Positions 1 to 7,159 of a stretch of 9,269 nt of DNA are shown piece after piece (within the stretch, counting starts at the first letter, position 1; each line of letters opens with the position of its first letter). The stretch comes from Pseudomonadota bacterium (GTDB taxonomy: Bacteria > Pseudomonadota > Alphaproteobacteria > Rhodospirillales > 2-02-FULL-58-16): assembly GCA_022572335.1 (NCBI GenBank), contig JACZWD010000104.1, positions 1-9,269 on the forward strand, in the 5' to 3' direction. Position numbers and translations under genes: made by a program. The notes beneath the pieces were generated by a model. That model was given only the letters and a program-made list of their open reading frames with translations. It did not search any database and was not told the DNA's origin.

Positions 1-1179
1 ATCTGGGCGGGTCCTTCTCCCCTCTCCGGCTACAAGGATTTCGACGCCTATGTCGCCGCCGGCGGCTACGCCCTCTTGCGCGATTGCCTCGGCGGCAAGC
101 GGACGGTCGAAGAGGTGACCGCGATCGTCGAGGACTCCGGGCTCAGGGGCCTGGGCGGCGCCGGCTTCCCGACCTTCCGGAAATGGCAGTTCGTGCGCGG
201 CTATCCCGGCCCGCGGCTCATGGCCCTCAATGCCGACGAAGGCGAGCCCGGCACCTTCAAGGACCGTTATTTCATGGAGATCGATCCCCACCGCGTGCTC
301 GAGGGAACGCTCATCGCCGCGTGGGCGGTGGAGGCCGAGGAAATCTATTTCTATCTGCGCGACGAGTATCCGGCCATCCGCGAGGTCCTGTCGGCCGAGA
401 TCCCCAAGGTGGAGGCCGCCGGGCTTCCGGGGCAGGCAAAAATCCACCTGCGGCGGGGTGCCGGGGCCTATATTTGCGGCGAAGAATCGGCGATGATCGA
501 AAGCATCGAGGGCAAGCGCGGCCTGCCCCGCCACCGCCCGCCCTATGTGGCCGAGGTCGGGCTTTTCGGCCGCCCGACCCTGATCCAGAACGTGGAAACC
601 GTCTATTGGCTCCGCGACATCATCGAAAAGGGACCCGAATGGTTCTCCCGCCAGGGCCGCAACGGCGCCAAGGGCCCCCGCAGCTTCTCGGTTTCGGGCC
701 GGGTCAAGGACCCGGGCGTCAAAGTGGCGCCGGCCGGGATCACGGCGCGGGCCCTGATCGAGGAGCACTGCGGCGGCATGGCGGAAGGCCACACGTTCAA
801 GGGATACCTTCCCGGCGGCGCCTCGGGCGGCATCCTGCCGGCCTCCATGGCGGACATCCCGCTCGATTTCGGCACCCTCGAGGAGCACGGCTGTTTCGTC
901 GGTTCGCACGCGGTGATTATACTGTCCGACAAGGACACCGTGCGCGACGTGGCGGTCAACCTTCTGCGCTTCTTCGAGGACGAAAGCTGCGGCCAGTGCA
1001 CGCCGTGCCGGGTGGGCTGCGAGAAGGCGGTGAAGCTGATGGAGGCCGAGCACTGGGACGCGGCGCTTCTGAAAGAGCTGAGCACGGCCATGCGTGACGC
1101 CTCCATCTGCGGTCTGGGTCAGGCGGCGCCCAACCCGTTCCTGTCGGCCCTCGCGTTTTTCCCGGAGGACGTTACATGA
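1..1179 (+). CDS. fdsB: NAD-dependent formate dehydrogenase beta subunit (NuoF-like diaphorase), 5' end missing
   Basis: This is the FMN- and NAD-binding subunit of a cytoplasmic formate dehydrogenase. It takes electrons from the catalytic alpha subunit and reduces NAD+. The frame is open from base 1, so the true start lies outside the window; 392 codons are present, and the Fds family is longer because of an extra N-terminal region. Seen in the partial protein: the glycine-rich FMN/NAD motif GLRGLGGAGFP (residues 47-57), then LNADEGEPGTFKDR, then GAGAYICGEESA, all typical of the NuoF/HoxF/FdsB family. The C-terminal [4Fe-4S] ligands are Cys330, Cys333, Cys336 and Cys370. The stop codon overlaps the fdsA start (ATGA), which implies translational coupling. 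A NuoF of complex I is less likely because the next gene is a formate dehydrogenase alpha subunit rather than nuoG followed by nuoH. Confidence 0.93.
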   Translation: MWAGPSPLSGYKDFDAYVAAGGYALLRDCLGGKRTVEEVTAIVEDSGLRGLGGAGFPTFRKWQFVRGYPGPRLMALNADEGEPGTFKDRYFMEIDPHRVLEGTLIAAWAVEAEEIYFYLRDEYPAIREVLSAEIPKVEAAGLPGQAKIHLRRGAGAYICGEESAMIESIEGKRGLPRHRPPYVAEVGLFGRPTLIQNVETVYWLRDIIEKGPEWFSRQGRNGAKGPRSFSVSGRVKDPGVKVAPAGITARALIEEHCGGMAEGHTFKGYLPGGASGGILPASMADIPLDFGTLEEHGCFVGSHAVIILSDKDTVRDVAVNLLRFFEDESCGQCTPCRVGCEKAVKLMEAEHWDAALLKELSTAMRDASICGLGQAAPNPFLSALAFFPEDVT

Positions 1180-3944
1180 GCGACACCATCGCCTTCACCC
1201 TCGACGGCCGCGAGGTCACCGCCGGGGCGGGCGAGACCATCTGGCAGGTGGCCAAGCGCCAGGGCACCGACATACCGCACCTGTGCTACGCGCCCGATCC
1301 GGGGTATCGCGCCGACGGCAACTGCCGCGCCTGCATGGTGGAGGTCGACGGCGAACGGGTGCTCGCCGCTTCGTGCATCCGCAGGCCCACGGCGGGCATG
1401 AAGGTGAGCACCGATTCGACCCGGGCGAAGACGGCGCGGCGCATGGTCATGGAGCTCCTGTTCGCCGATCAGCCGGCGCGCGACGTGGCCCATGACCCAC
1501 ACTCCCAGTTCTGGCACTGGGCCGACGCCATGGACGTGACGATCAGCCGCTTCCCGGCCCGCGCCGCCCCCGCGACGGACGCCAGCCATCCCGCCATGAC
1601 GGTCAACCTGGACGCCTGCATCCATTGCACCCTTTGCGTCCGCGCCTGCCGCGAGGTCCAGGTCAACGACGTCATCGGCATGGCCGGGCGCGGCGCGAAA
1701 TCCAAGATCGTCTTCGATTTCGATGACCCCATGAGCGACAGCACCTGCGTCGCCTGCGGCGAATGCGTGCAGGCCTGCCCCACCGGCGCCCTCATGGAAA
1801 CGACCCTGCTCGACGATCGGGGCGTCGGCCTGACCGATGATCTGGACGAGGTGCACAGCGTCTGCCCCTATTGCGGCGTCGGCTGCCAGATGACCTACCG
1901 GATCCGCTCGGGCGAAATCGCCGCCGTCAAGGGCCGGGCCGGGCCTTCCAACCTGAACCGGCTCTGCGTCAAGGGCCGCTTCGGCTTCGACTACGTGACC
2001 CATGCCCACCGGCTGACGGTGCCCCTGATCCGCCGCGACGACGCGCCCAAGGCCGTCGATCACGGCATCGACCCCGCCCACCCCGAAAGCCATTTCCGCG
2101 AAGCCACCTGGGAAGAGGCCCTGGCCCGGGCGTCTGGCGGCCTGAAGACCATCATCGAACGCGACGGCGGCAAGGCCATGGCCGGCTTCGGCTCGGCCAA
2201 GGGTTCCAACGAGGAAGCCTACATGTTCCAGAAGCTGGTGCGCACCGGATTCGGCACCAACACCGTCGATCACTGCACCCGGCTCTGCCACGCCTCATCC
2301 GTGGCGGCGCTCTTGGAAACCATCGGCTCGGCGGCGGTGACGGCGCCTTTCATGGCGGCATCCGATTCCGACGTGATCATCGTCATCGGCGCCAATCCGA
2401 CGGAAAACCATCCCGTCGCGGCCACCTTCTTCAAGAACGCCGCGAAAGCGGGCAAGACCCTGATCGTCATGGACCCCAGGGGACAGGCCCTGTCGCGCCA
2501 CGCCACCCACATGCTCCAGTTCAAGCCGGGAACCGACGTGGCCCTGCTCAACGCCCTCATCAACGTGATCATCGAAGAAGGACTCTACGACAAGCAGTAC
2601 GTGGCCGCCCACACCGAAGGCTTCGAGGCCTTGGGTGAGCACATCAAGCCCTTTACGCCCGAAGTCATGGAAGCGGTCTGCGGAATTCCGGCCGACACCC
2701 TCAGAACCGTGGCCCGCCTTTACGCCGACGCCAAGGCGGCGATCATCTTCTGGGGCATGGGCATATCCCAAAGCGTCCACGGCACCGACAACGCCCGCTG
2801 CCTGATCAGCCTGGCGCTGATTACCGGCCAAGTGGGCCGGCCGGGCACGGGCCTCCACCCCCTGCGCGGCCAGAACAACGTCCAGGGCGCCTCCGACGTC
2901 GGGCTCATCCCCATGGCCTTTCCAGACTACCAGTCGGTGGAGGACCCCGACATCCGCGCCCGCTTCGAGGACTTCTGGGGCACAACCCTCGACCCCGAGA
3001 AGGGCCTGACCGTGGTCGAGATCATGGACGCCGTCCATGCCGGACGCATCAAGGGCATGTACATCATGGGCGAGAATCCGGCCATGTCGGACCCGGACGC
3101 CGGCCACGCCCAGGAGGCCCTGGCCAAGCTCGAGCACCTGGTGGTCCAAGACCTGTTCCTGACCGAAACCGCGTGTTTCGCCGACGTGGTGCTGCCGGCC
3201 TCCGCCTGGCCGGAAAAGGACGGCACCGTCACCAACACCAACCGCCAGGTGCAGATGGGCCGCAAGGCCCTCGAGATGCCCGGCGACGCGCGCCAGGACT
3301 GGTGGATCATCCAGGAAATCGCCCGCGGCATCGGCCTCGACTGGAACTACACCCATCCCCGGGACGTCTTCGCCGAGATGGCACAGGTCATGCCGTCGCT
3401 CGCCAACATCACCTGGGAGCGGGTGGACCGGGAAAGCTCCGTCACCTATCCCTGCACCGCCCCCGATAGGCCCGGCGAGGACATCGTCTTCGGCGACGGC
3501 TTCCCGACCCCGAGCACGCGGGGCAAGCTGGTGCCGGCTGAAATTCTCCCCGCCGACGAGATGCCCGACGATGAATACCCCATGATCCTGACCACGGGGA
3601 CCCATCTCGAGCACTGGCACACCGGCGCCATGAGCCGCCGTTCCCTGGTGCTCGACGCCATCGAGCCCGACGCCGTGGCCTCCGTTAACCCCGACGATCT
3701 CGGCGAAATCGGTGTCGAGCCCGGTGACATGATCCGGGTCATAACCCGGCGCGGCGCCATCGAGATGAGGGCCCGGGCCGACATCGCCGTCCCCCGCGGC
3801 GTCGTCTTCATCGCCTTTTGCTTCGTCGAGGCCTCGGCCAACCTGCTCACCAACCCGGCCCTGGACCCCATCGGCAAGATCCCCGACTTCAAGTTCTGCG
3901 CCGCGCGGATGGAAATTCCGCCCGCCGCCGCGGCCGCCGAGTAA
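1176..3944 (+). CDS. fdsA: NAD-dependent formate dehydrogenase alpha subunit (Mo/W-bis-PGD catalytic subunit)
   Basis: This 922-aa subunit oxidises formate to CO2 at a bis-pterin molybdenum or tungsten centre. Its start is preceded by GGAGG (1164-1168) and overlaps the fdsB stop. Domain order: an N-terminal [2Fe-2S] domain (Cys37, 50, 53, 67); two ferredoxin-like [4Fe-4S] sets (Cys148/151/154/158 and Cys191/194/197/201); the molybdopterin oxidoreductase [4Fe-4S] (Cys230, 233, 237, 264, followed by Lys266); the catalytic Cys371-His372 pair within DHCTRLCHASSV, with Cys where some formate dehydrogenases have selenocysteine; the conserved Arg564 in RGQNNVQGASD; and a C-terminal pterin-dinucleotide domain starting near Tyr801. 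Oddly, the His-Cys3 cluster motif expected around residues 97-127 is absent; the stretch has His but no Cys. The symbol follows family and context; fdhA or fdhF would also be used. Confidence 0.95.
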   Translation: MSDTIAFTLDGREVTAGAGETIWQVAKRQGTDIPHLCYAPDPGYRADGNCRACMVEVDGERVLAASCIRRPTAGMKVSTDSTRAKTARRMVMELLFADQPARDVAHDPHSQFWHWADAMDVTISRFPARAAPATDASHPAMTVNLDACIHCTLCVRACREVQVNDVIGMAGRGAKSKIVFDFDDPMSDSTCVACGECVQACPTGALMETTLLDDRGVGLTDDLDEVHSVCPYCGVGCQMTYRIRSGEIAAVKGRAGPSNLNRLCVKGRFGFDYVTHAHRLTVPLIRRDDAPKAVDHGIDPAHPESHFREATWEEALARASGGLKTIIERDGGKAMAGFGSAKGSNEEAYMFQKLVRTGFGTNTVDHCTRLCHASSVAALLETIGSAAVTAPFMAASDSDVIIVIGANPTENHPVAATFFKNAAKAGKTLIVMDPRGQALSRHATHMLQFKPGTDVALLNALINVIIEEGLYDKQYVAAHTEGFEALGEHIKPFTPEVMEAVCGIPADTLRTVARLYADAKAAIIFWGMGISQSVHGTDNARCLISLALITGQVGRPGTGLHPLRGQNNVQGASDVGLIPMAFPDYQSVEDPDIRARFEDFWGTTLDPEKGLTVVEIMDAVHAGRIKGMYIMGENPAMSDPDAGHAQEALAKLEHLVVQDLFLTETACFADVVLPASAWPEKDGTVTNTNRQVQMGRKALEMPGDARQDWWIIQEIARGIGLDWNYTHPRDVFAEMAQVMPSLANITWERVDRESSVTYPCTAPDRPGEDIVFGDGFPTPSTRGKLVPAEILPADEMPDDEYPMILTTGTHLEHWHTGAMSRRSLVLDAIEPDAVASVNPDDLGEIGVEPGDMIRVITRRGAIEMRARADIAVPRGVVFIAFCFVEASANLLTNPALDPIGKIPDFKFCAARMEIPPAAAAAE

Positions 3945-3957
3945 CGCCTCGCGCGCG

Positions 3958-4002
3958 CCGCCTACGCGATCTCTATGGGTCATGATCAGCGCTCCTTGGT
4001 AT
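3958..4002 (-). repeat. Solo 45-bp repeat arm, inverted relative to the copy at 6249-6293
   Basis: This stretch, read on the - strand, matches 6249-6293 at 43 of 45 positions by direct comparison. It begins with ATACCAAGGAGCGC and ends with TCGCGTAGGCGG. It lies 13 bases after the fdsA stop codon. Unlike the copy at 6249-6397 it has no partner arm nearby, so it looks like a half element or decayed remnant. It carries AAGGAG eight bases before an ATG, giving a potential start MTHRDRVGG that would read leftward, antisense to fdsA. Confidence 0.85.
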
Positions 4003-4259
4003 TAAACCGGTCAGGCCACGACACCAACCGGTTGCAGAATTTCACCCGCCGGTGCGAGCGAATTTATTGGCAAAATGCCATCCATGATTTAACCTCCACC
4101 GACGACACGGGAGAATCCTTAACGGGTTGACGCCGTCGGAGTCACTTCGAGGGCGCGTTTTCGTGTGGGAACGTTGCGTGCGGGCCGCGCGGCATCGCTC
4201 GCGTGATTGCCGCGAAAGGCGCTCTCCGCGGCCCACGGTCAGACGGGAGGCAGTCCGAT
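4003..4259 (+). promoter_or_regulatory. Intergenic region upstream of the FAH-family gene, with small palindromes
   Basis: This 257-bp gap probably holds the promoter of the next two genes, since it follows the formate dehydrogenase unit and a repeat. Two palindromic signals are visible. AACCGGT (4005-4011) pairs with ACCGGTT (4027-4033), the latter inside the self-palindrome AACCGGTT (4026-4033). TGGCA-N3-TGCCA (4068-4080) is a perfect dyad in a locally AT-richer stretch (about 4040-4095), a plausible operator. A TTGACG at 4127 resembles a -35 box, but I find no convincing -10 at the right distance. No gene is apparent here. Confidence 0.35.
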
Positions 4260-5033
4260 ATGCAGCGCTGGATTCGTTTCGAACACTCGGGCCGACCCGG
4301 TTTCGGCACCCTCGAAGACGACACCGTCACGGTCTACGAGGGCGACATGTTTTCGTCGCCGACGCCCACGTCGCGGACCCTCGCGCTTAAGTCGGTCAAG
4401 GTGCTGACGCCCACCGAGCCGACCAAGATGGTGGCGCTGTGGAACAACTTTCATGCGCTGGCCAAGAAGCTGGACATGCCGACGCCCGAGGACCCCCTGT
4501 ATCTGATCAAGACCAGCAATTCCTTCCTCGCCGCCGGGGAGACCATCCGCAGGCCCGGCTCCTACGGCGGCAAGGTGACCTATGAGGGCGAGATCGGCAT
4601 CGTCATCGGCAAGACCTGCCGGGAGGTCTCCGAGGCCGAGGCCGAGGCCCACATCTTCGGCTACACCTGCGTCAACGACGTCACCGCCGTCGAGTTGATC
4701 CACAAGGACCCCACGTTCCCACAGTGGGTGCGCTCCAAGAGCTTCGACACCTTCGGCGCTTTCGGACCCGTCGTGGCGACCGGCATCGACCCCACCGGGT
4801 TGACCGTCAAGACGGTGCTCAACGGCGACGTGCGCCAGGATTATCCGCTCAGCGACATGATCTTTCCCCCGGCGCGGCTGGTCAGCAGTATTTCCCACGA
4901 CATGACGTTGTATGCCGGGGATGTCATCGCCTGCGGCACCTCGATCGGCATCGGATCGATGAAGGAGCCGCGCAACACCGTCGACATCGTCATCGACGGC
5001 ATCGGGACCTTGAGCAACGTCTTCGAGCAATAG
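4260..5033 (+). CDS. Fumarylacetoacetate hydrolase (FAH) family protein
   Basis: The family cleaves or decarboxylates C-C bonds in 2-oxo or 2,4-dioxo acids using a divalent metal, for example in catechol meta-cleavage, homoprotocatechuate degradation or acylpyruvate hydrolysis. The 257-aa product has the diagnostic metal ligands: YEGE gives Glu109 and Glu111, and YTCVNDVTA gives Asp140, a 29-residue spacing typical of FAHD1/YcgM-type enzymes. KSFDTFGAFGP (Lys160 onward) and GTSIGIG (226-232) are the other family signatures. I chose the ATG at 4260 because GGGAGG (4245-4250) sits nine bases upstream; an in-frame ATG at 4203 has no comparable site and adds 19 unconserved-looking residues. The next gene, a ketopantoate-reductase-family enzyme, is on the same strand 166 bases downstream. 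The exact substrate cannot be read from sequence. Confidence 0.9.
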   Translation: MQRWIRFEHSGRPGFGTLEDDTVTVYEGDMFSSPTPTSRTLALKSVKVLTPTEPTKMVALWNNFHALAKKLDMPTPEDPLYLIKTSNSFLAAGETIRRPGSYGGKVTYEGEIGIVIGKTCREVSEAEAEAHIFGYTCVNDVTAVELIHKDPTFPQWVRSKSFDTFGAFGPVVATGIDPTGLTVKTVLNGDVRQDYPLSDMIFPPARLVSSISHDMTLYAGDVIACGTSIGIGSMKEPRNTVDIVIDGIGTLSNVFEQ

Positions 5034-5093
5034 GGGCGTGCGTCCGTGGTTGCACCCGGTACCCCATTGGGACATTCTGGCCGCCGGTCCGGC

Positions 5094-5112
5094 CGTCCCG
5101 CCGGACGGGACG
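5094..5112 (+). other. Short GC hairpin between the FAH-family and PanE-family genes
   Basis: CGTCCCG (5094-5100) and CGGGACG (5106-5112) form a perfect 7-bp stem with a 5-base loop. There is no T-run after it, so it is not a standard intrinsic terminator. It could mark an mRNA processing or stability point in the 166-bp gap between two genes of the same strand, or be chance in GC-rich DNA. Confidence 0.35.
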
Positions 5113-5199
5113 CCCGCCGCCGGCTGATTGCGGCGTTGCGGCGTGTCTGACTGACCGATACGGACAATCCCCGGCACGGAAGACCGAAAGGAGGGGAGA

Positions 5200-6210
5200 A
5201 TGAAAATCTGCGTCGTCGGCGCCGGTGCGATCGGCGGACTGATGGGAGCGAAATTCGCCCTCGCGGGTGAAGACGTCACCCTGATCGACCAGGGGACGCA
5301 CCTTGCGGCGATCCAGGAGAACGGCCTGAAGCTGATCTGGGAAGACGGCGCCGAGTACGTGGTCAAGAACATCAAGGCCATCGACGCGTTCGAGGACGCC
5401 GGCCCCCAGGACGTTGTCATCCTGGCCCTGAAGGCCCACTACCTGGAATCGACGGCGGCGAAAATCCCCGCCCTGTTGGGGCCCGAGACCGCGATCGTCA
5501 CCGTGCAGAACGGCCTTCCCTGGTGGTATTTCCACAAACACGGAGGCGAATTCGACGGACGCCGCCTGACCACCCTCGATCCCACCGGCGTGCTGGCCAG
5601 GAATATCGACGGCGACCGCATCATCGGCTGCGTGGTCTACCCGGCGGCGGCGGTCACCGAGCCCGGGGTCATCCATCATGTGGAAGGCGACCGCTTCCCC
5701 ATCGGCGAACTGGACGGGTCCGACAGCGACCGCGTCAAGAAACTGTACGACGCCCTGATCAACGCCGGATTCCGGTCGCGCATCCTCGACGACATCCGCG
5801 CCGAGATCTGGCTCAAGGCATGGGGCAACCTTTCCTTCAACCCGATCAGCGCGCTCACCCATGCGACGCTGGTCGACATCTGCCAGTTTCCGGAAACCCG
5901 CAAACTTGCCGAGACCATGATGAAGGAAGCCCAGGACATCGCCCATAAACTGGGCATCGAGTTCCGCCACACCATCGAAAAACGGATCGCCGGCGCGGAA
6001 AGTGTCGGCGCCCACAAAACCTCGATGCTCCAGGACGTGGAACTGGGCCGGTCCCTCGAGATCGAGGCCCTGATCGGCGCCATCCTCGAGCTCGGCACCC
6101 TGACCGGGACGCCGGCGCCCACCATCGAGGCCGTTTACGCCTGCGTCAAGCTCTTGAACAGGACCATGCTGCTGGAAGGCGCCGGCGTCACCCTGCACGA
6201 CGCCGCCTGA
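5200..6210 (+). CDS. Ketopantoate reductase (ApbA/PanE) family oxidoreductase
   Basis: The family reduces 2-dehydropantoate to pantoate with NADPH, but many paralogues outside pantothenate operons act on other 2-oxo acids. The 336-aa product opens with the Rossmann motif GAGAIGG (residues 7-13). Other family features are ALK at 76-78 (Lys78), QNG at 103-105, and WLKAWGNLSFNP (204-215) with the likely catalytic Lys206 and Asn210 plus Asn214. The start has a strong Shine-Dalgarno, AAGGAGG (5188-5194), five bases upstream. After beta-strand 2 the sequence is IDQG (Asp30-Gln31), where NADPH-using members generally carry an arginine. No panB or panC is nearby, and the partner is an FAH-family enzyme, so a role in a catabolic or salvage route is as likely as coenzyme A synthesis. 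I therefore give no symbol. Confidence 0.88.
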   Translation: MKICVVGAGAIGGLMGAKFALAGEDVTLIDQGTHLAAIQENGLKLIWEDGAEYVVKNIKAIDAFEDAGPQDVVILALKAHYLESTAAKIPALLGPETAIVTVQNGLPWWYFHKHGGEFDGRRLTTLDPTGVLARNIDGDRIIGCVVYPAAAVTEPGVIHHVEGDRFPIGELDGSDSDRVKKLYDALINAGFRSRILDDIRAEIWLKAWGNLSFNPISALTHATLVDICQFPETRKLAETMMKEAQDIAHKLGIEFRHTIEKRIAGAESVGAHKTSMLQDVELGRSLEIEALIGAILELGTLTGTPAPTIEAVYACVKLLNRTMLLEGAGVTLHDAA

Positions 6211-6248
6211 GCCGCCGCTCCCGGCCCGGGGCGCGCAAGAAACCCTTC

Positions 6249-6397
6249 ATACCAAGGAGCGCTGATCATGACTCATGGAGATCGCGTAGGCGGCTCGTCG
6301 GGCAGGAGGAAAGGTGCAGGCGATGCGGTGCATCGTCAAAACTTTTCGACGCCCTCCGACGGGCCGCCTACGCGACCGGAACGGCGCTCCTTGGTAT
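6249..6397. repeat. 149-bp palindromic (MITE-like) repeat element
   Basis: The ends are perfect 14-bp inverted repeats: ATACCAAGGAGCGC (6249-6262) and its complement (6384-6397). A second, inner pair of 20-bp arms (6282-6301 and 6356-6375) matches except for one wobble position, and a small stem CGATGC-GGT-GCATCG (6321-6335) sits near the centre. As RNA the element would fold into a long hairpin. It lies between two convergent genes, ending the ketopantoate-reductase gene on the left and touching the lipoprotein stop on the right, so it could serve as a bidirectional terminator. A TA dinucleotide lies at each outer edge, which would suit an IS630/Tc1-type TA target duplication, but the same letters are also part of the palindrome. 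The left 45 bp recurs inverted at 3958-4002. Confidence 0.85.
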
Positions 6398-6963
6398 CAG
6401 TACCCCGCCGAACCCGGTGCCGTGGCCTGGGCATACTGCGCCCGCAGGCGCTCCCGCGTGGCCCGGGCATCGAACGTATCCCCGGCGCCCGCACGGCGGA
6501 ATTCCACCGCCAGGGTCACCCCGGCCGCCAGATAGGCATAGCTGGGGTAATAGATCGGGTAGCCGTGCGGAAAATGGCCGTAGCGGTGGTGATGGCCGAA
6601 ATCGGGGAACGGGTCGTAATACGCGTCGTGGCGCACATCCACCTGGATGTCGTTGTTCCGCTCGGCCACCCGGAACGCCGGGTATCCGTGTGCCAGGGCC
6701 AGTTCGGCGGCCCGCCACAGCGCCAGGTCGTACGCCAGTGCCACCCGCCGGTCGGCGTCCTGGTCCCGCCGTTCGCCGCCGTAGGCGTAGGTCCTCTGCA
6801 CCGGCGCGGTGTAGGTCACCGTGTACCGGGCGTCCGAAATCCTCTGCTCCGCGTAGCCGAAGGACCCCGCGACCTGGACGGACGTATACAGGGGATAGAC
6901 GGGCGCGGGCGCGCACCCGGCGAGCAGCGGAAACACCAACAGCGGAACAATGAGGCTCTTCAT
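6397..6963 (-). CDS. Outer-membrane lipoprotein, CC0125/CC1285-like
   Basis: The 188-aa product starts with a short basic residue, a hydrophobic stretch and a clear lipobox, LLAGC, with the lipidated cysteine at residue 17. Alanine at the +2 position predicts transfer to the outer membrane. The middle (about 45-110), with ARYTVTYTAP and an alanine-rich helix ending ERNNDIQV, resembles the alphaproteobacterial CC0125/CC1285 (DUF4136-type) lipoproteins, whose function is unknown to me. Residues 112-143 are rich in His, Tyr and Pro (HHH at 124-126, then His130 and His133), possibly a surface or metal-touching insert. The last base of the stop codon is supplied by the end of the adjacent 149-bp repeat, so the C-terminus may have been set by that element. 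No strong Shine-Dalgarno is visible before the ATG. The gene is divergent from the next one. Confidence 0.82.
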   Translation of the reverse strand: MKSLIVPLLVFPLLAGCAPAPVYPLYTSVQVAGSFGYAEQRISDARYTVTYTAPVQRTYAYGGERRDQDADRRVALAYDLALWRAAELALAHGYPAFRVAERNNDIQVDVRHDAYYDPFPDFGHHHRYGHFPHGYPIYYPSYAYLAAGVTLAVEFRRAGAGDTFDARATRERLRAQYAQATAPGSAGY

Positions 6964-7159
6964 CCGGCATCGTCCAGATGCATCCGCCGAAGGTTAGCAC
7001 GACGGATCCGCCGGCGTCATCGCGCGGACGCGCCCGTGACGGCGGCCCGCAAAATCATGCTACGATGACAGCGCCCGACGGAGCCGGCCCGGAAATTTCC
7101 CGGCACGGGGATTCACGCCGGCCCCGTTTGGGCGATTCGGCCCGGACCTTCGATTCGCC
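6964..7159. promoter_or_regulatory. Divergent intergenic region with a possible + strand -10 box
   Basis: This 196-bp region separates divergently transcribed genes and so should hold both promoters. On the + strand TGC followed by TACGAT (7061-7066) looks like an extended -10 element, with TGACGG at 7037-7042 as a weak -35 at 18-bp spacing. That would give a leader of roughly 90 bases before the ATG at 7160. No comparable - strand promoter was recognised. Confidence 0.3.

Noticed and set aside
2295..3983. Long open frame of 562 codons on the - strand, antisense to fdsA
   Set aside because: It mirrors fdsA codon structure in GC-rich DNA and its product has no recognisable fold. The start at 3983 is the repeat-borne ATG; fdsA on the + strand has complete domain evidence.
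5094..5112. Intrinsic terminator after the FAH-family gene
   Set aside because: The stem is clear but no T-run follows it, so it was recorded only as a hairpin.
3958..6397. Composite transposon with the two enzyme genes as cargo
   Set aside because: Neither flank carries a transposase or full-length insertion sequence, the left copy is only a half element, and no target duplication around the whole unit is visible.
6268..7068. 266-codon + strand frame beginning inside the repeat with a good Shine-Dalgarno
   Set aside because: Downstream of the repeat it is antisense to the lipoprotein, which has a clear lipobox and family resemblance. The product is Arg/Pro-rich and looks like a shadow. Only the repeat-borne start is kept as a finding.
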